The position numbers and the translations under genes were made by a program. Positions 25,528 to 26,920 of a DNA stretch of 26,920 nt are shown in pieces. The notes below the pieces were generated by a model that was not told the origin of the DNA, made no database searches, and saw only the letters and a list, made by a program, of their open reading frames with translations. The stretch lies in NCBI GenBank assembly GCA_002715405.1, contig PAZD01000043.1, positions 7,907-34,826 on the forward strand, given 5' to 3'. This DNA is from Acidimicrobiaceae bacterium. Lineage in GTDB: Bacteria > Actinomycetota > Acidimicrobiia > Acidimicrobiales > UBA8592. The first letter of the stretch is position 1; each line of letters begins with the position of its first letter.

Positions 25528-25994
25528 CAGGCTGCCTCGCCTTCTACCGGATCCCTACCTTCCAGACCCACACGACGAACCGTTGTGTGAATTGTTCTTG
25601 CGGGATTGATGATTTCCTGCTTTGAAATTTTTTTACGAGGTCCCCATTCCAGAGCACCATTACCAATTACGTACAAGAAAGACTCAAAAACAGCAAAGGA
25701 GAATATCAGAACCGCTATTAAGCCAAATAACCCAATTTCGCGAAAGACGGTTGCCCACGGATACATAAAGATTATTTCGACATCGAAAACGATGAAGATC
25801 ATTCCAATAAGAAAAAATCGAACTGGGAACCGCTCGGGAGGCCCTTGTGAAGAAGAGATACCGCATTCGTAGGGTTCTTCCTTAGAAGCAGTTGGGCGTC
25901 GCGGCGCTAGAAGCCTTGAAGCAAGCAAACTTATGCCAGCAAAGATCACGGCTAAAATAAACATTGCGAGAATGGGTAAGTACTGGGCTAACAA
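25527..25994 (-). CDS. nuoA: NADH-quinone oxidoreductase subunit A (operon 1)
   Basis: NuoA (ND3 homologue) is a three-helix subunit of the membrane arm that lies over the quinone chamber of complex I. The diagnostic loop PYECG is present after the first helix. The signature FDVEIIFMYPWA is at the second helix, where the acidic residues belong to the proton pathway near the quinone site. I chose the TTG at 25992-25994 (155 residues, MLAQYLPILAMF...) over the GTG at 26010-26012. A strong Shine-Dalgarno GGAGGGG sits at 25999-26005, four bases before the TTG, and it would lie inside the coding region if the GTG were used. The stop overlaps the nuoB1 start by one base (TGATG). It is the first gene of the 14-subunit operon. 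The Cys in the loop corresponds to the ND3 switch-loop cysteine and is Ser in the second copy. Confidence 0.93.
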   Translation of the reverse strand: MLAQYLPILAMFILAVIFAGISLLASRLLAPRRPTASKEEPYECGISSSQGPPERFPVRFFLIGMIFIVFDVEIIFMYPWATVFREIGLFGLIAVLIFSFAVFESFLYVIGNGALEWGPRKKISKQEIINPARTIHTTVRRVGLEGRDPVEGEAA

Positions 25995-25998
25995 TGTT

Positions 25999-26005
25999 CC
26001 CCTCC
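25999..26005 (-). promoter_or_regulatory. Ribosome binding site setting the nuoA1 start at TTG
   Basis: The minus strand reads GGAGGGG, then AACA, then TTG. The site lies downstream of the alternative GTG at 26010-26012, so it supports the TTG start at 25994. No promoter can be seen in the short space after the preceding gene. Confidence 0.6.
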
Positions 26006-26015
26006 AATGCACGGC

Positions 26016-26920
26016 CTAGGAGGCCGATGTTTCTTCCCATTCTACTGTGCGTCGAGTTAGTTCCTTGTCCCTTTGATGCAACATGTAACACAAACCTACA
26101 AAGGCCAAAGCTGAGCCAATTGTTGTAAGTGCTGCAGGTAGACGTAAGGTTCCTAGATTTCTAACCATAACAACATTGACCTGTTGCCCTTCAGAATCGA
26201 TTTCTGGAAATGGGGGGGCTTCACCAGGTACTAGTTCTTTGTCAAGCGTAGGCGCTACAGCAACAACAACAGTATTGGTAGGGTGCCAAAAAACGATCGT
26301 GTTTCTTATTTCATTCCAAACCCGATCACCTATTCCATCGCTGCCCCGTTTGGGTTTTCCACCTTTTTGGAAAGTATCTAGGACAAAGAAGTTGTCGCTG
26401 GAACCCCCATAGAAAGGAGTTGCTGGATCTGAAACGAGAAAGGCATCTGCAGTTGCAATAGCTTCACCTGCAGCGCTGCTTGAAAGCAAATTCCATCCAT
26501 TGAAGTCTATAATTCCATCAGCTCTTGCATCATCGAGGATTCCGGTGTTTATTGCAGCGAGATCACTCAACGTTAGTTGACCAAGTTTACGTTTTTGGTC
26601 ATCGATTCTTTGAGCGATGCGTTCTTCAAGATCAGATCCGGATAGAACTCTTGAATCAGAAATATCGCGTTCGCTAGCATCAGAAGCTAGTAACGAATTA
26701 TCAGCACGAAGACTATCCGCAATTGTTTGCTCATCAACTGCAAGTTTCTCGCCCATTGATTCTGTGCAATATGACTTCGGTGAGTCGTAGTCGATAAGGA
26801 GATCACTATTTTCCTCAACAAACCGTTGACGTTGCACCGACACAGTCGCATCAACAAGCCCTGGGCAATAACGGTTCACCAAAGCGCTCGCCGTAATTGT
26901 GTTGATATTATCTGACCCAA
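26016..26920 (-). CDS. Unrecognised membrane protein with large soluble domain, 5' end outside window
   Basis: I do not recognise this family. The frame stays open to the right edge with no stop, so the gene is truncated at its 5' end by the window. The TTG at 26880-26882 would be a possible start, but in-frame codons continue upstream of it (reading ...TITASA then LVNRYCPG), so I do not take it as the true start. About 300 residues are visible. They form a long polar, Asp/Ser-rich region followed by one hydrophobic helix near the C-terminus (about 20 residues starting LPAALTTIGSALAF). A basic and then acidic tail follows (HQRDKELTRR, then WEETSAS). This suggests a bulk domain outside the cytoplasm and a short cytoplasmic tail. 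An N-terminal signal or anchor would lie beyond the window. The stop codon is only 21 bases from the chosen nuoA1 start, so the gene is probably co-transcribed with the nuo operon. A functional link to complex I is only inference. Confidence 0.6.
   Translation of the reverse strand, partial: GSDNINTITASALVNRYCPGLVDATVSVQRQRFVEENSDLLIDYDSPKSYCTESMGEKLAVDEQTIADSLRADNSLLASDASERDISDSRVLSGSDLEERIAQRIDDQKRKLGQLTLSDLAAINTGILDDARADGIIDFNGWNLLSSSAAGEAIATADAFLVSDPATPFYGGSSDNFFVLDTFQKGGKPKRGSDGIGDRVWNEIRNTIVFWHPTNTVVVAVAPTLDKELVPGEAPPFPEIDSEGQQVNVVMVRNLGTLRLPAALTTIGSALAFVGLCYMLHQRDKELTRRTVEWEETSAS

Noticed and set aside
1..25994. Duplication of the nuo operon by assembly error
   Set aside because: The two copies differ in length, motifs and gene content for every subunit, so they cannot be a collapsed or repeated assembly of one locus.

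Overview
The window is almost entirely two complete or near-complete respiratory complex I (NADH/quinone oxidoreductase, nuo) operons, placed head to tail on the minus strand. It reads from right to left. At the right edge is the 3' part of an unrecognised membrane protein gene (26016 to the edge). It runs straight into a canonical 14-subunit operon, nuoABCDEFGHIJKLMN (25994 down to 10494). After a 108-base spacer comes a second operon, nuoABCDHIJKLMN (10385 down to the left edge). This one has all membrane and connecting subunits but no nuoE, nuoF or nuoG. Its last gene, nuoN, is cut by the left edge. That makes 26 genes, all on the minus strand. Nearly all junctions are 1-, 4- or 8-base overlaps or gaps under 50 bases. 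I see no RNA genes, mobile elements or CRISPR arrays, and no stretch over 300 bases lacks a gene.

Organism: the base composition is intermediate (my impression is mid-40s % GC). From memory, the separate NuoC and NuoD, the NuoH of the first operon with its long C-terminus, and the sequence type of the second NuoD all resemble Actinomycetota. The second NuoD is very like the 'NuoD 2' of the partial nuo cluster of Streptomyces. The moderate GC points to a lineage outside the high-GC classical groups, perhaps a marine or freshwater Acidimicrobiia, but Chloroflexota cannot be excluded from sequence alone.

How the genes work together: operon 1 encodes a full enzyme. NuoEFG forms the NADH-oxidising module (FMN and Fe-S clusters), NuoBCDI carries electrons to quinone, NuoH forms the quinone chamber, and NuoAJKLMN form the proton-pumping arm. 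Operon 2 encodes the 11-subunit core (quinone module plus pump) with its own N2 and N6a/N6b cluster ligands but no NADH module. Its electron donor is therefore unknown: it could be ferredoxin, another reduced carrier, or a borrowed NuoEFG. The paralogues are far diverged, so this is not a recent or artefactual duplication.

The points most worth following up are these. (1) The 14- and 11-subunit enzymes sit in tandem. (2) NuoD of operon 2 has Trp where the conserved quinone-head-group Tyr should be, while operon 1 keeps the Tyr. (3) NuoG has no cysteines where the N7 cluster ligands normally lie. (4) An imperfect inverted repeat in the spacer ends one base before the start codon of the second nuoA. 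(5) Unusual His-rich or acidic extensions occur on NuoM1, NuoL2, NuoJ1 and NuoC2.
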